Shown one piece after another: positions 8,114-15,465 of a stretch of DNA of 21,641 nucleotides. The notes below the pieces were generated by a model. It was not told where the DNA came from. It did no database searches and worked only from the letters and a program-made list of their open reading frames with translations. The position numbers and the translations under genes were made by a program. Position 1 is the stretch's first letter; every line of letters starts with the position of its first letter. Origin of the DNA: Candidatus Hodarchaeota archaeon (lineage in GTDB: Archaea > Asgardarchaeota > Heimdallarchaeia > Hodarchaeales > YT1-057); assembly GCA_016839955.1 (NCBI GenBank), contig JAEOTI010000297.1, positions 1 to 21,641 on the forward strand, given 5' to 3'.

Positions 8114-8148
8114 CTATTTGAATTAAATTTGTGATTTAAATCAAATAG
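8114..8148. repeat. 35-base near-perfect inverted repeat
   Basis: The arms CTATTTGA (8114-8121) and TCAAATAG (8141-8148) pair over 8 bp. After one A-A mismatch, a further 6 bp (TTAAAT/ATTTAA) pair around a five-base TTGTG loop. It lies 9 bases after the dehydrogenase stop and 71 bases before the TPR gene. No T-run follows, so it is not a standard intrinsic terminator. It could be an operator for a dimeric regulator or an RNA 3'-end structure. Confidence 0.55.
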
Positions 8149-8219
8149 ACTTTATTGGGTAAAAAAGGAATTTTGAAACATATATTTCAACTAGCTTTTC
8201 TTTCCTAGTGGGATTACCA

Positions 8220-9491
8220 ATGTCAATTTCTGATATGGAGGATATCAAGAAAACTTTACGTAAGGGAAAGCTTTACGCAGATGTTGGTGACAATGAACAA
8301 GCTTCACTAACCTTGAGAGAAGTCATAAGGAAGGGGAAGGCGATTGAATATAGTGAAAATGTTGTTAGTAAGGCAAAAATCGAGTTAGCATGGATTTATA
8401 ATGATATTGGCGATTATCAAGAAGCAGAACGGTTATTTCGAGAAGCAGCTTTACAAACAAAAGAGCATTATCCAAGAACGGAAGCTACAGCGATTAATGG
8501 ATTAGGATCTGTTTTCTCAAGAAAAGGTTTCTTTAGTGAAGCTCTAGAAAAATACCAGTACTCTCTCCGACTTAGACGAAAACTGGGTGATAAACAAGGA
8601 GAAGCTAGTTGTCTAAACAATATTGCAATTGTACTAAAATATCAAGGTAACTACCGTAAGGCTTTGGATTTTTACACCGAAGCAGACGCTCTTCTAAAAT
8701 CCATTGGCGATGAAAATAACAGAGCGATTGTATTGGGCAACACTGGATGGCTCTATTGGGCCATTGAAAATCCGAGATCAGAACTTTGTTTCAGACAAGC
8801 AAAAGAAATTCTTGAAAAAGCCAGAAGGATGAAAACGTTAGCTTATATTGATGTTGTAACTGGTTTGGTTGGATATTTAGCTGATAATGGAACTTTTGAT
8901 GAAGCAAAGAATTTAATTCAGATCGCTAGTCATCTTGGGAGTGATCTCGGTACGGTTGCTGAAGCCAAAACACTTTACTTTCATGCGTATCTTGAAAAAG
9001 CTCAGCTCAAATATACTTTTGCAGAAATGCTATTTAATTCAGCTCTGGCAAAATCTCATAGTTTAGGCCTTTATTGGTTTGAATTGAAATCAAGACTTCA
9101 TCTCATTGAATTTTTACTTAGAGAAAGGAGAATAACTGAAGTCCAGGACCATCTTTCTCGGTCACTTAAAATGGCAGAAGAAGGTCAAAGCCTACCATTC
9201 GTAGTAGCTTGTCATTTTCTGAACGGGTTATTGTACTCTTACATTTACCAGTTTGATGAAGCTATTAACGAACTTGAGCTCACAGAAAAGCTAGCAGAAA
9301 AATATAAGTTTGTGTTATACCAAAAGAAAGCTCTGGAAGAGAGGATTCGAATTCTAGCATCTAAGGAACAATACGAAAGCTTAATGGAACGAGCCCAGGA
9401 TGATACTGAACGACAGGCATTCCGAGAAAGTGAAGAAACAATTGTTTTATCATATTTAAGAATGATTCAGAAGGCTCTTAGACCTCAATAA
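8220..9491 (+). CDS. TPR-repeat protein
   Basis: A 423-residue soluble protein built almost wholly of helical tetratricopeptide repeats. Clear repeats include AWIYNDIGDYQEAERLFREA, INGLGSVFSRKGFFSEALEKY, LNNIAIVLKYQGNYRKALDFY and LGNTGWLYWAIENPRSEL. More degenerate ones follow to about residue 390. The spacing of about 40 residues is that of kinesin-light-chain/LGN-type TPRs, so it is probably a protein-protein scaffold. There is no signal peptide, membrane segment or catalytic domain. A GTG at 8208 could add four residues; I prefer ATG 8220 because GTGGG precedes it at a usable distance. The partner is unknown. The gene converges on the GTP cyclohydrolase gene with 22 bases between them. Confidence 0.85.
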   Translation: MSISDMEDIKKTLRKGKLYADVGDNEQASLTLREVIRKGKAIEYSENVVSKAKIELAWIYNDIGDYQEAERLFREAALQTKEHYPRTEATAINGLGSVFSRKGFFSEALEKYQYSLRLRRKLGDKQGEASCLNNIAIVLKYQGNYRKALDFYTEADALLKSIGDENNRAIVLGNTGWLYWAIENPRSELCFRQAKEILEKARRMKTLAYIDVVTGLVGYLADNGTFDEAKNLIQIASHLGSDLGTVAEAKTLYFHAYLEKAQLKYTFAEMLFNSALAKSHSLGLYWFELKSRLHLIEFLLRERRITEVQDHLSRSLKMAEEGQSLPFVVACHFLNGLLYSYIYQFDEAINELELTEKLAEKYKFVLYQKKALEERIRILASKEQYESLMERAQDDTERQAFRESEETIVLSYLRMIQKALRPQ

Positions 9492-9513
9492 TGCTTCATT
9501 CTTTACCAAATTA

Positions 9514-10254
9514 TCACAGGTCATATTCAAATAAATGATCAATGTCTGTAACATGCGGCTTTTCTTTTTCCAGCATATGTTGACTGCGGGAAGCCTTGGT
9601 TTCAAGATATTTCTTACTATATTTAGTTGCGGGGATTATAAGGGGAACCCTTTCTGTTACATTAATACCATACCGCTTTAGTTGTTCGATTTTTCTTGGA
9701 TTATTTGTCATTAATCGAACACTCAAGATTCCAAGCCTTTGTAGCATTGCGGCAGCAACCTGGTAATCTCGTTCATCATCCTTAAAGCCTAATTCAATAT
9801 TCGCATCAACTGTATCGAAACCTAAATCCTGTAGGGCGTAAGCACGTAATTTATTGAGTAATCCGATTCCACGGCCTTCCTGACGTAAATAAAGAAGGAT
9901 ACCCATCTCTATTGTTCCGATTTGTTTCAAGGCAGTCCTTAATTGGTCTCGACAATCACATCGAAGACTTCCAAGTGCATCCCCAGTTAAACATTCAGAA
10001 TGTATTCGACAGAGAACATTCTCTTTTCCAGAGATATCACCCTTAACAATAGCAGCATGGTCATCACGTCGGTCTTTATTGTTAATAAATCCAATAATTT
10101 TGAATTCCCCAAATCGAGAAGGGAGATTGGCTACAGCAATTATGCGTATACAAATTCCTTTTTCACAATGTTCACAATTTGGGTAGTCAGGGCAATCTAC
10201 ATTCAAAGATTCACTAGATAGGAGTTCCTCGAGGGTGGGAGAAGTTATTGGCAC
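9514..10254 (-). CDS. ribA: GTP cyclohydrolase II with N-terminal cysteine cluster
   Basis: Opens GTP to 2,5-diamino-6-ribosylamino-4-pyrimidinone 5'-phosphate plus formate and pyrophosphate, the first step of riboflavin synthesis. The match to bacterial RibA is strong: zinc ligands Cys88, Cys99 and Cys101 in SECLTGDALGSLRCDC, RQEGRGIGLLNK (124-135), DTVDANIELGF (147-157) and MTNNPRKI (182-189). At 246 residues it exceeds the ~200 of E. coli RibA because of an N-terminal tail that holds four more cysteines (Cys21, 27, 30, 35), a possible second metal site. GTG is the likely start, with GGAG about 10 bases upstream. Many archaea use an unrelated GTP cyclohydrolase (ArfA/type III), so this bacterial-type enzyme is notable. 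The RibB partner lies at 18292-19002. It lies 46 bases behind the thioredoxin-like gene on the same strand. Confidence 0.93.
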   Translation of the reverse strand: MPITSPTLEELLSSESLNVDCPDYPNCEHCEKGICIRIIAVANLPSRFGEFKIIGFINNKDRRDDHAAIVKGDISGKENVLCRIHSECLTGDALGSLRCDCRDQLRTALKQIGTIEMGILLYLRQEGRGIGLLNKLRAYALQDLGFDTVDANIELGFKDDERDYQVAAAMLQRLGILSVRLMTNNPRKIEQLKRYGINVTERVPLIIPATKYSKKYLETKASRSQHMLEKEKPHVTDIDHLFEYDL

Positions 10255-10300
10255 CTACAACAGGCTCCAAGTAAGCCTATTTGAACTTCGATTTAAAGAG

Positions 10301-10645
10301 TCAACTAATTTGGCTCTGAAGTTTTTGGCGAATAATCTTTCGTAAGGTACCTGCTCCTTTTATCCCTGTGGATAGTTCTCCTTGTCCTAGAGTAAAGAAA
10401 GCTAATGTGGGAAATTCATGGAATCGAAAACGCATAGAAATAATGGGATTCTTCTCAATATCTAAGCGAGCAAAATAAACCTGATCCTGAAACTCTCGTG
10501 AAATATTTTTGAGAATATCATCTTGTAAATGACATTGTCCGCAATTATTGTTCTTATAGAAATCTACAACAACTAAGGACTGATTTGAAAACTTGTTAAT
10601 ATATTCATCAAATGTTACGTCAGTTAGTTCATCAACAGACAACAA
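10301..10645 (-). CDS. Thioredoxin-like protein, CGQC active site
   Basis: A 114-residue thioredoxin fold. The order is beta strand LVVVDFYK (24-31), redox pair Cys35-Gly-Gln-Cys38, strand VYFARLDIEKNP (56-67) and the cis-proline loop FPT (78-80). CGQC replaces the classical WCGPC and the preceding Trp is Asn, so the redox potential may differ from that of ordinary thioredoxin. No signal peptide is present, so it is cytoplasmic. Translation appears to start at TTG, with AAGGAG ending 7 bases before it; a second TTG follows directly. The same-strand position ahead of ribA suggests co-transcription, and a role in keeping the cysteine-rich RibA reduced is conceivable but unproven. Confidence 0.82.
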   Translation of the reverse strand: MLSVDELTDVTFDEYINKFSNQSLVVVDFYKNNNCGQCHLQDDILKNISREFQDQVYFARLDIEKNPIISMRFRFHEFPTLAFFTLGQGELSTGIKGAGTLRKIIRQKLQSQIS

Positions 10646-10822
10646 AAAAAATCTCCTTCAATCAAATAAATCATTTTTTTATTTTTTTAGAATAAAATCA
10701 ATCACTCACCTTCCCCAAGATAATAATAGGATTCGTTCTATTAAAGGCTAATCTGAATCGGCAAACACGATAGTCAAGAAAAAAGAATAAAAACTATTAT
10801 TCATTAACATGGAGAAAGGCAT

Positions 10823-10846
10823 GATCCTAAACCTAAGTATAGGATC
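10823..10846 (-). terminator. Hairpin downstream of the stand-alone RAM gene
   Basis: A 7-bp perfect stem (GATCCTA 10823-10829 with TAGGATC 10840-10846), with two further internal base pairs, lies about 30 bases past the stop of the RAM gene as read on the minus strand. A T-rich minus-strand tract follows at about 10780-10798. It may end that transcript before the thioredoxin promoter. Read on the plus strand the same stem is followed by TTTT, but no plus-strand gene precedes it. Confidence 0.4.
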
Positions 10847-10876
10847 TTTTATGACGGCAATGGAAGAAAAATGGAT

Positions 10877-11116
10877 CTAATCTTTTGCTTCAACCACAAT
10901 CATGGTTAGTGTGGATCTTACGGAATCGAGTCCTCTAATTTTACTGAGAATAATTGATTTAAGATCATCCATTTCAGGAGACTCAACCCGGGCAACGATA
11001 TCATAGACACCATAGACCATGTATGCTTCCTTAACCGCATCAATACCCTTTAAAGTCTGTAGGACACTATCTTCTGCCCCAATTTCGCTATTTACTAAGA
11101 CAAAGGCTGTAGGCAT
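10877..11116 (-). CDS. Stand-alone Lrp/AsnC ligand-binding (RAM) domain protein
   Basis: A 79-residue protein that is the ligand-binding half of an Lrp/AsnC regulator with no DNA-binding part. It begins PTAFVLVNSEIGAEDSVLQTL, continues VYGVYDIVARVES (35-47, the effector-site turn) and ends with LTMIVVEAK. Small proteins of this sort are common in archaea. They form ring-shaped oligomers that bind amino acids and may join with full-length Lrp proteins, such as the one at 1547. GAGG lies 9 bases before the ATG. There is no residue that suggests an enzyme. The molecule sensed is unknown. Confidence 0.85.
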   Translation of the reverse strand: MPTAFVLVNSEIGAEDSVLQTLKGIDAVKEAYMVYGVYDIVARVESPEMDDLKSIILSKIRGLDSVRSTLTMIVVEAKD

Positions 11117-11397
11117 TTCTTTTTCCTCTTTATGATTTTTTATGCACTGATTTTACCTATTATTAACATGAATACAACTAGTATTTATTAAAAAAAAGCA
11201 CCCAATACTCCCTTTAAAAAGCTGCCTTATTTTTAAATGAAGTAAGTAGAAATAAGTAGTTTAGTCTTTGACAAAAATTGTGTCTTTGAACAGGTATTTA
11301 ATAACGATGGTTCTTTTTTACTCAAAAACGTATAATAAAGTTATTTTGTAGTGCAAACGACAATCCAACCCTGTGGAATCTTAAAGAGGAACTTCCT

Positions 11398-12189
11398 TTG
11401 TCTTCAAGAACGTATCTGACAAGAAGCTTTGAAGGATGGAAGTTAATACGTAAATGCTTAGTACAAATAGATGAATTAGTGTATGATTTTGAGAATTGTG
11501 CGAAATGTGACTTTTGTTCTTTAATTTGCCCACGTGAAGCATTATCATTTCAAACCAAATCAAATGGAGCCAGAAAGCAATTAGAAATCAACCCAAAAGA
11601 ATGTGTATATTGTGGATACTGTGTAGCATTCTGTCCGTTTCATGCTTTAGAATTACGAATAAATGGAGAATCTACAATACCAGTAATTGAACAAGGGCTC
11701 TTTTTTCCGTTAATTCGAGACAATCAAGTTTGTGTACCTCAAAAAGAAGCTGAAAAATACTGTCCAACTTGCCATATTTGTGTAACTCAATGTCCTAGAG
11801 ATGCTATTTCGATGTCAATAATTGATGGGATTCCAAAGATTATAGTTGACTTCAAGCTTTGTGCTGGATGCAAGAGTTGTAGTTTAAACTGCCCAGTCAA
11901 AATTATTGAAACTGATCCTGTATTCGTTGGTCAATTAGATATGGATATCCAAAAACTTCAACCATTTGGTAAAGCGCTAGTTGAAATTTGTCCAATGGAA
12001 TGCTTTGCTCTTAATGATGATTTTGAGCTAATTTTCTCTAAGGATTCATGCAATTTTTGTGGGGCATGTCAATATATTCCTGGAGCACCAAGTGGAAGCA
12101 TAGTTGTAAGAAGAACTAAAATGAAAACTGATAATAAGTTCTCCGAAACGGTCACTAACGCAATCAAGGAGGCATTCCTCACTGGCTGA
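11398..12189 (+). CDS. Polyferredoxin with four or five [4Fe-4S] sites
   Basis: A 263-residue iron-sulfur protein. Four complete CxxCxxCxxxCP sets are visible: Cys34/37/40/44, Cys69/72/75/79, Cys122/125/128/132 and Cys155/158/161/165. A fifth site can be made from ICP (Cys198) with Cys218/221/224. It therefore looks like a dedicated electron-transfer wire, as in the polyferredoxins of archaeal hydrogenases and oxidoreductases, but no oxidoreductase is encoded beside it. No in-frame ATG or GTG exists upstream; AGAGGA at 11385-11390 fits a TTG start at 11398 with 7-base spacing. The 281-base gap before it holds a possible promoter (TATAATAAAG, about 11331-11340). Its 3' end overlaps the next gene, which implies coupled translation and perhaps a shared complex. 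Confidence 0.85.
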   Translation: MSSRTYLTRSFEGWKLIRKCLVQIDELVYDFENCAKCDFCSLICPREALSFQTKSNGARKQLEINPKECVYCGYCVAFCPFHALELRINGESTIPVIEQGLFFPLIRDNQVCVPQKEAEKYCPTCHICVTQCPRDAISMSIIDGIPKIIVDFKLCAGCKSCSLNCPVKIIETDPVFVGQLDMDIQKLQPFGKALVEICPMECFALNDDFELIFSKDSCNFCGACQYIPGAPSGSIVVRRTKMKTDNKFSETVTNAIKEAFLTG

Positions 12190-12526
12190 CGCAATTTCAG
12201 CTCCTATCTGGGTATATCACCTCTGGAAAGGCATTGTTACAGACGAACAATACGCAGATTATAACGAATTAGATGCAAGTATGGCGGAGGTCATGGAAAA
12301 CGTTCAAAATGAGTTTATAGGTGAAGGGAGAGAGTTTCTAATTGAACTTGATAGTTTTGACGATGATGCGTGGACTATTGAAATTATTACAGGTTTTACT
12401 TGGTTTTTTTTAGAAGATGATGAAGCAGACATGGAGATGATTCTCGAAGAAATTAAGAAGCAATTATCGGATATTTCTGTTGATATCGATGAAGTAATTG
12501 CATTAAATTGGGATGAAGGCGCTTAA
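12182..12526 (+). CDS. Small acidic protein of unknown function, probable CTG start
   Basis: I do not recognise this family. From the first ATG (12281) the product would be 81 residues with no SD. The frame stays open upstream and reads like protein (APIWVYHLWKGIVTDEQYAD), but it has no ATG, GTG or TTG. A near-perfect SD, AAGGAGG, at 12166-12172 lies 9 bases before an in-frame CTG at 12182, giving a 114-residue protein that overlaps the polyferredoxin gene by 8 bases. The sequence is strongly acidic, with long D/E-rich stretches (DSFDDDAW, LEDDEADMEM), a helix LEEIKKQL and tryptophans. It is cytoplasmic with no metal-binding motif. The overlap with the polyferredoxin suggests a partner of that protein. 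ATT at 12194 is a less likely start. Confidence 0.7.
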   Translation: MADAISAPIWVYHLWKGIVTDEQYADYNELDASMAEVMENVQNEFIGEGREFLIELDSFDDDAWTIEIITGFTWFFLEDDEADMEMILEEIKKQLSDISVDIDEVIALNWDEGA

Positions 12527-12528
12527 TT

Positions 12529-13413
12529 TTAAATGACTGGATCAATAAGAATTGGTATGGCAGTTAATATAACAGCAATTAAACCAAATATAATACAGAA
12601 TTTCCAAAAAGGGAATTCTTGACTCATTTTCAATAGGATACCCATAGAAATCCACCCGAGGAGAAAAGTTACAACTAAGGCGGCTAGTAATATATACAAC
12701 TCTATTGAAGCTCCTTCACTAGTTGTAGATTCGACAAAAATCTTACCATTTTGATAATCTATATTTCCTAGTATTATTTCTAACACGCTTGCGCCTAATG
12801 TGGCAAAAAATCCTACAATAAAACTCCCACGAAGTGCCTCTTCTTGTTTTAAACCAATATAGAGTAAGCAAGCAACAGTCATTGCAGATCGAGAAATTCC
12901 AGGAAGGACTGATAATCCCTGAACAAAACCAAGGAGACAAGCTTCCAAGTTACTGATCCGAGTAAAAATTCTTTCACCTTCGGAAATACCTGTTTGTGTT
13001 TTCAAGACAATCCCAGTAATAATCAACGATGTTCCAACAAAGAATGTAACAATTTCTCCACTAGCAGATTCTGATCCTAATTGTTCCGATAATGTTATCC
13101 AGTAGTCTTCAATGAAAAAAAGAAGCGGAATAGCTGTGATAGCTGTAATGAATGTAGTTAACAGTATTGGGCGAATTAAAGGTGATTCTTCGATATTCAT
13201 CATTTGACAGAAATCTTTCCGAAATCGAAGAAGAATTACTCCAGCAGTGGCACCATGGAAAAATAAAGCTAAATTTAATGCAACAGAAAATTCAATTTCA
13301 AGTACTTGGGTAGCTATTAGTACGACTTGCCCTTCGGACGATACAGGTAACCACTCTAATGTCCCCTGTAAAATTCCTAGAATCAAGACCTCCAACAGTG
13401 AAAGTTCATCCAT
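12529..13413 (-). CDS. uppP: Undecaprenyl/polyprenyl-diphosphate phosphatase, UppP (BacA) family
   Basis: An integral membrane phosphatase that recycles the isoprenoid lipid carrier by hydrolysing polyprenyl diphosphate; in archaea the carrier would serve glycosylation. It has 294 residues and about seven or eight hydrophobic segments. The two signature regions are GILQGTLEWLPVSSEGQ (13-29), with the conserved Glu20, and GFVQGLSVLPGISRSA (162-177), with the catalytic Arg in PGISRS (171-176). The bacterial SSTGH motif is SSEGQ here, so the His is Gln; I believe SSEG-type variants occur in other archaea, so this need not mean loss of function. GAAGGGA sits about 10 bases before the ATG. The stop lies two bases from that of the convergent acidic-protein gene. 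Confidence 0.9.
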   Translation of the reverse strand: MDELSLLEVLILGILQGTLEWLPVSSEGQVVLIATQVLEIEFSVALNLALFFHGATAGVILLRFRKDFCQMMNIEESPLIRPILLTTFITAITAIPLLFFIEDYWITLSEQLGSESASGEIVTFFVGTSLIITGIVLKTQTGISEGERIFTRISNLEACLLGFVQGLSVLPGISRSAMTVACLLYIGLKQEEALRGSFIVGFFATLGASVLEIILGNIDYQNGKIFVESTTSEGASIELYILLAALVVTFLLGWISMGILLKMSQEFPFWKFCIIFGLIAVILTAIPILIDPVI

Positions 13414-13520
13414 TAGATAAATTTCCCTTCGATTTCACAAAGAAAGTCCCTAATCTTATATATGTCAAAGTCCAAGAAATTATTGAAATTATTGTGATAC
13501 TAACTCGATTGGTGTCTTCT

Positions 13521-13673
13521 ATGGTAAACTGTTCAGTGTGTGGAAATAATCAACGAGTAGATCGTATTGTTGAACTTTGTATTAACTGTATGGCATATGA
13601 GATTAATGAAGCTGCCAAAAGAGCCTTAATCCGTGGAAGAATAATATTAACTGCAGACAATAAGTTGATTTAA
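13521..13673 (+). CDS. Mini zinc-ribbon protein, 50 residues
   Basis: A very small protein with two CxxC knuckles: Cys4/Cys7 (CSVC) and Cys20/Cys23 (CINC), spaced as in a zinc ribbon. A basic helix follows (EAAKRALIRGRIIL). The frame is open back to an ATG at 13359, but that would overlap the divergent UppP start and add unlike sequence. GGTG at 13511-13514, 6 bases before ATG 13521, supports the short form. Such proteins may bind nucleic acid or a larger enzyme; no specific function can be given. It is followed by 170 bases in which I see nothing except the EndA ribosome binding site. Confidence 0.65.
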   Translation: MVNCSVCGNNQRVDRIVELCINCMAYEINEAAKRALIRGRIILTADNKLI

Positions 13674-13843
13674 CCATATTTTAAGAAAAATTACTCCTTT
13701 CACACCTCTCACTTGGTTTTTGTATGTAATTCGTTATTCTGCTTAGACTCTTGCTTAAATTCAATTTAATAACTTCCAGAATGGAAATTTAGATAGAAAT
13801 TTTAATAGCAATATTTTCATCAACTGATTGGAGAAAAAAAATA

Positions 13844-14494
13844 GTGAATTCTTTAGAAGAGGAAAAATCAGAAGAATTACCAAAAATAATAGGGAAAATA
13901 GAATCTAATTCTACTAAAGTTATTCTTACAAATAGTGATGCAAGAACATTCTATGATCAAAGTTATTTTGGCACTTTTAATAAGCAAGAAGAATTGGAAC
14001 TTCACCCTGAGGAAGCTTTACTTCTTTTTGAAAGAAAGAGGGTAGAAATTAGTTCCAATGAGCTTGAAAACGGACAAGAACATTTTCTTACAGCGAATGA
14101 GCTTGTAAAACTATTTTCTGAAAATGATATATGGTTCTGGGTTAACTATCAAGTTTATAAGGATCTACGAAATCGAGGATATGTTGTTCGTCCCGGATAT
14201 GGAGAGTTTGCCCCGTACCGATTATATCCTCGTGGAGCAAGACCAGAGGAAGCTGTGTCTAAAATTCTGGTTTATCCCCTTGGAGAAGGAAACCACTTAG
14301 ATTTAGAGCGTCTTGATCAAATTGTTTCAGGAGCTCGATTAAGTAGAAAAGACTTGGTATTAGCAGTAGTGGATCGTTTGGGTGATGTTACGTACTATCG
14401 GGCTGAGGCAATGAAGTTGGAACGAAATCCATACAATTATGAATTTAAGAACGAAGGAGAACCTATTCCTCTAAATATTTCAGAAATTAGTTAA
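13844..14494 (+). CDS. tRNA-splicing endonuclease EndA-like subunit lacking the catalytic His
   Basis: A 216-residue protein of the EndA family, which cuts introns from pre-tRNA at bulge-helix-bulge sites. The N-terminal domain shows SYFGTF and LELHPEEALLLFERKRVEI (51-69). The nuclease domain shows YQVYKDLRNRGYVVRPG (102-118), YRLYPRG (125-131) and LVLAVVDRLGDVTYY (171-185). In known enzymes the catalytic triad is Tyr, His ~10-11 later, and Lys ~30 after that. Here Tyr128 and Lys169 fit, but the His position is Val138 (EEAVSKILV instead of GEGHSEYLV). It could be the structural subunit of a two-gene alpha2beta2 enzyme. The start is GTG with GGAG 10 bases upstream. Its stop shares TTAA with the convergent phosphatase gene. 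Confidence 0.85.
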   Translation: MNSLEEEKSEELPKIIGKIESNSTKVILTNSDARTFYDQSYFGTFNKQEELELHPEEALLLFERKRVEISSNELENGQEHFLTANELVKLFSENDIWFWVNYQVYKDLRNRGYVVRPGYGEFAPYRLYPRGARPEEAVSKILVYPLGEGNHLDLERLDQIVSGARLSRKDLVLAVVDRLGDVTYYRAEAMKLERNPYNYEFKNEGEPIPLNISEIS

Positions 14495-15441
14495 TCACAC
14501 ACACTATGCCCACTCCACATTCTTGGAGGTAGACTAACAACTTTTTTGCTTTGTAGATTATAGATCTCCACTGAACCATCTTCTTTCTCTAAAGCGACTG
14601 TTCCTATTGTATTAGGTCCGGTCTTATAAAAATCGGGATCTGATGTAAGGATATGGACGACTAAATCTTTCCACAGGCTATGAAATCCTCCTCTTGAACC
14701 TTCATGTGAACGGAAAAGTCGACGACGTTCAACAACCCGACGTAAAAAGAATTCTGCTGCTCTACATGAAAAATCTTTAGCGAAACCTCCTCTTGATGAT
14801 GGTTTGAATTCTTCTTCAACTAATGTTTCATCAGGATCATTCCAACGTATTTCACCGAATATTCGCTGTAGTTTCATCGATTGCTTAGTTTGTAAATTCT
14901 CAAAATTATCGTGGGGTTTAGGTAAATGAAGAAAATCTTTAAATGAAGTATCCTGAGGGATTCCTCCGTGCAGAAAAAAGGAAGTAGGTGTCTGTGCAGC
15001 TAAAGGTAGAAAGTTATACAATTCATGACAATAATCTATTGCATCTTGAAAAAAACCCTTGAAATGAGTTTTAAGTTCTGTATAAAACCCATATATTGAA
15101 TTCTGGGTCTCTTCTTCATGGTTTCCACGTAAAGGAATGACATTGTCGGGATATTGTATTGCCATTTTGATAATATATTCTAAAGTTGCTAATTGTTTTG
15201 GTCCCCGGTCTACATAATCCCCTAAAAGAACGATACGCCCACATTGAAAAGCCTCAGCCATTTTAAAGATGAGTTTCAATGCAGTAAGGTCACCATGAAT
15301 ATCTCCAATTACCAATGTTTTACCTGGTTCTTCAAATGTAACTAGATTTGGTTTCTCAGCAAAAATGGATTTGAAATTCGATGCCAATTCCCTCAATTTG
15401 AAAATGTTTGGTTGTTCTAGTTGAGGTTCCTCGAATTTCAC
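14491..15441 (-). CDS. PPP-family Ser/Thr protein phosphatase
   Basis: A metallophosphoesterase of the PP1/PP2A-like PPP family, 316 residues. All core motifs are present: GDIHG (46-50), GDYVDRG (74-80), GNHE (106-109), LHGG (157-160), and RSHE (244-247), which matches the C-terminal metal-binding His. Together they hold two metal ions and the phosphate of phospho-Ser/Thr. It is cytoplasmic; no signal or TM segment is seen. A GTG at 15450 directly abuts the SD (GGAGG, 15451-15455), leaving no spacer, so I take the second GTG at 15441, with 9-base spacing. It lies 24 bases behind the PAC3/4-like gene on the same strand, so the two are probably co-expressed. Protein targets are unknown; ApaH-like hydrolysis of dinucleotides is less likely given the RSHE and IRWNDP motifs. 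Confidence 0.88.
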   Translation of the reverse strand: MKFEEPQLEQPNIFKLRELASNFKSIFAEKPNLVTFEEPGKTLVIGDIHGDLTALKLIFKMAEAFQCGRIVLLGDYVDRGPKQLATLEYIIKMAIQYPDNVIPLRGNHEEETQNSIYGFYTELKTHFKGFFQDAIDYCHELYNFLPLAAQTPTSFFLHGGIPQDTSFKDFLHLPKPHDNFENLQTKQSMKLQRIFGEIRWNDPDETLVEEEFKPSSRGGFAKDFSCRAAEFFLRRVVERRRLFRSHEGSRGGFHSLWKDLVVHILTSDPDFYKTGPNTIGTVALEKEDGSVEIYNLQSKKVVSLPPRMWSGHSVCD

Positions 15442-15465
15442 TTTTAGCACCCTCCAGACAGTGTT

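Noticed and set aside
10809..10880. 23-codon frame with ATG between the thioredoxin-like and RAM genes
   Set aside because: Too short, overlaps the end of the RAM gene, and contains the 7-bp hairpin that better explains the sequence.
11117..11397. Search for a tRNA or small RNA gene in this 281-base gap
   Set aside because: No cloverleaf, GTTC loop or conserved RNA motif was seen; only AT-rich promoter-like sequence.
12529..13413. UppP considered inactive because SSTGH reads SSEGQ
   Set aside because: The catalytic Arg region PGISRS and the Glu motif are intact, and I believe SSEG variants occur in other archaea, so inactivity is not supported.
13359..13520. Longer 104-residue version of the mini zinc-ribbon gene
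   Set aside because: It would run through the start of the divergent UppP gene; the added part has no protein-like pattern, and GGTG supports ATG 13521.
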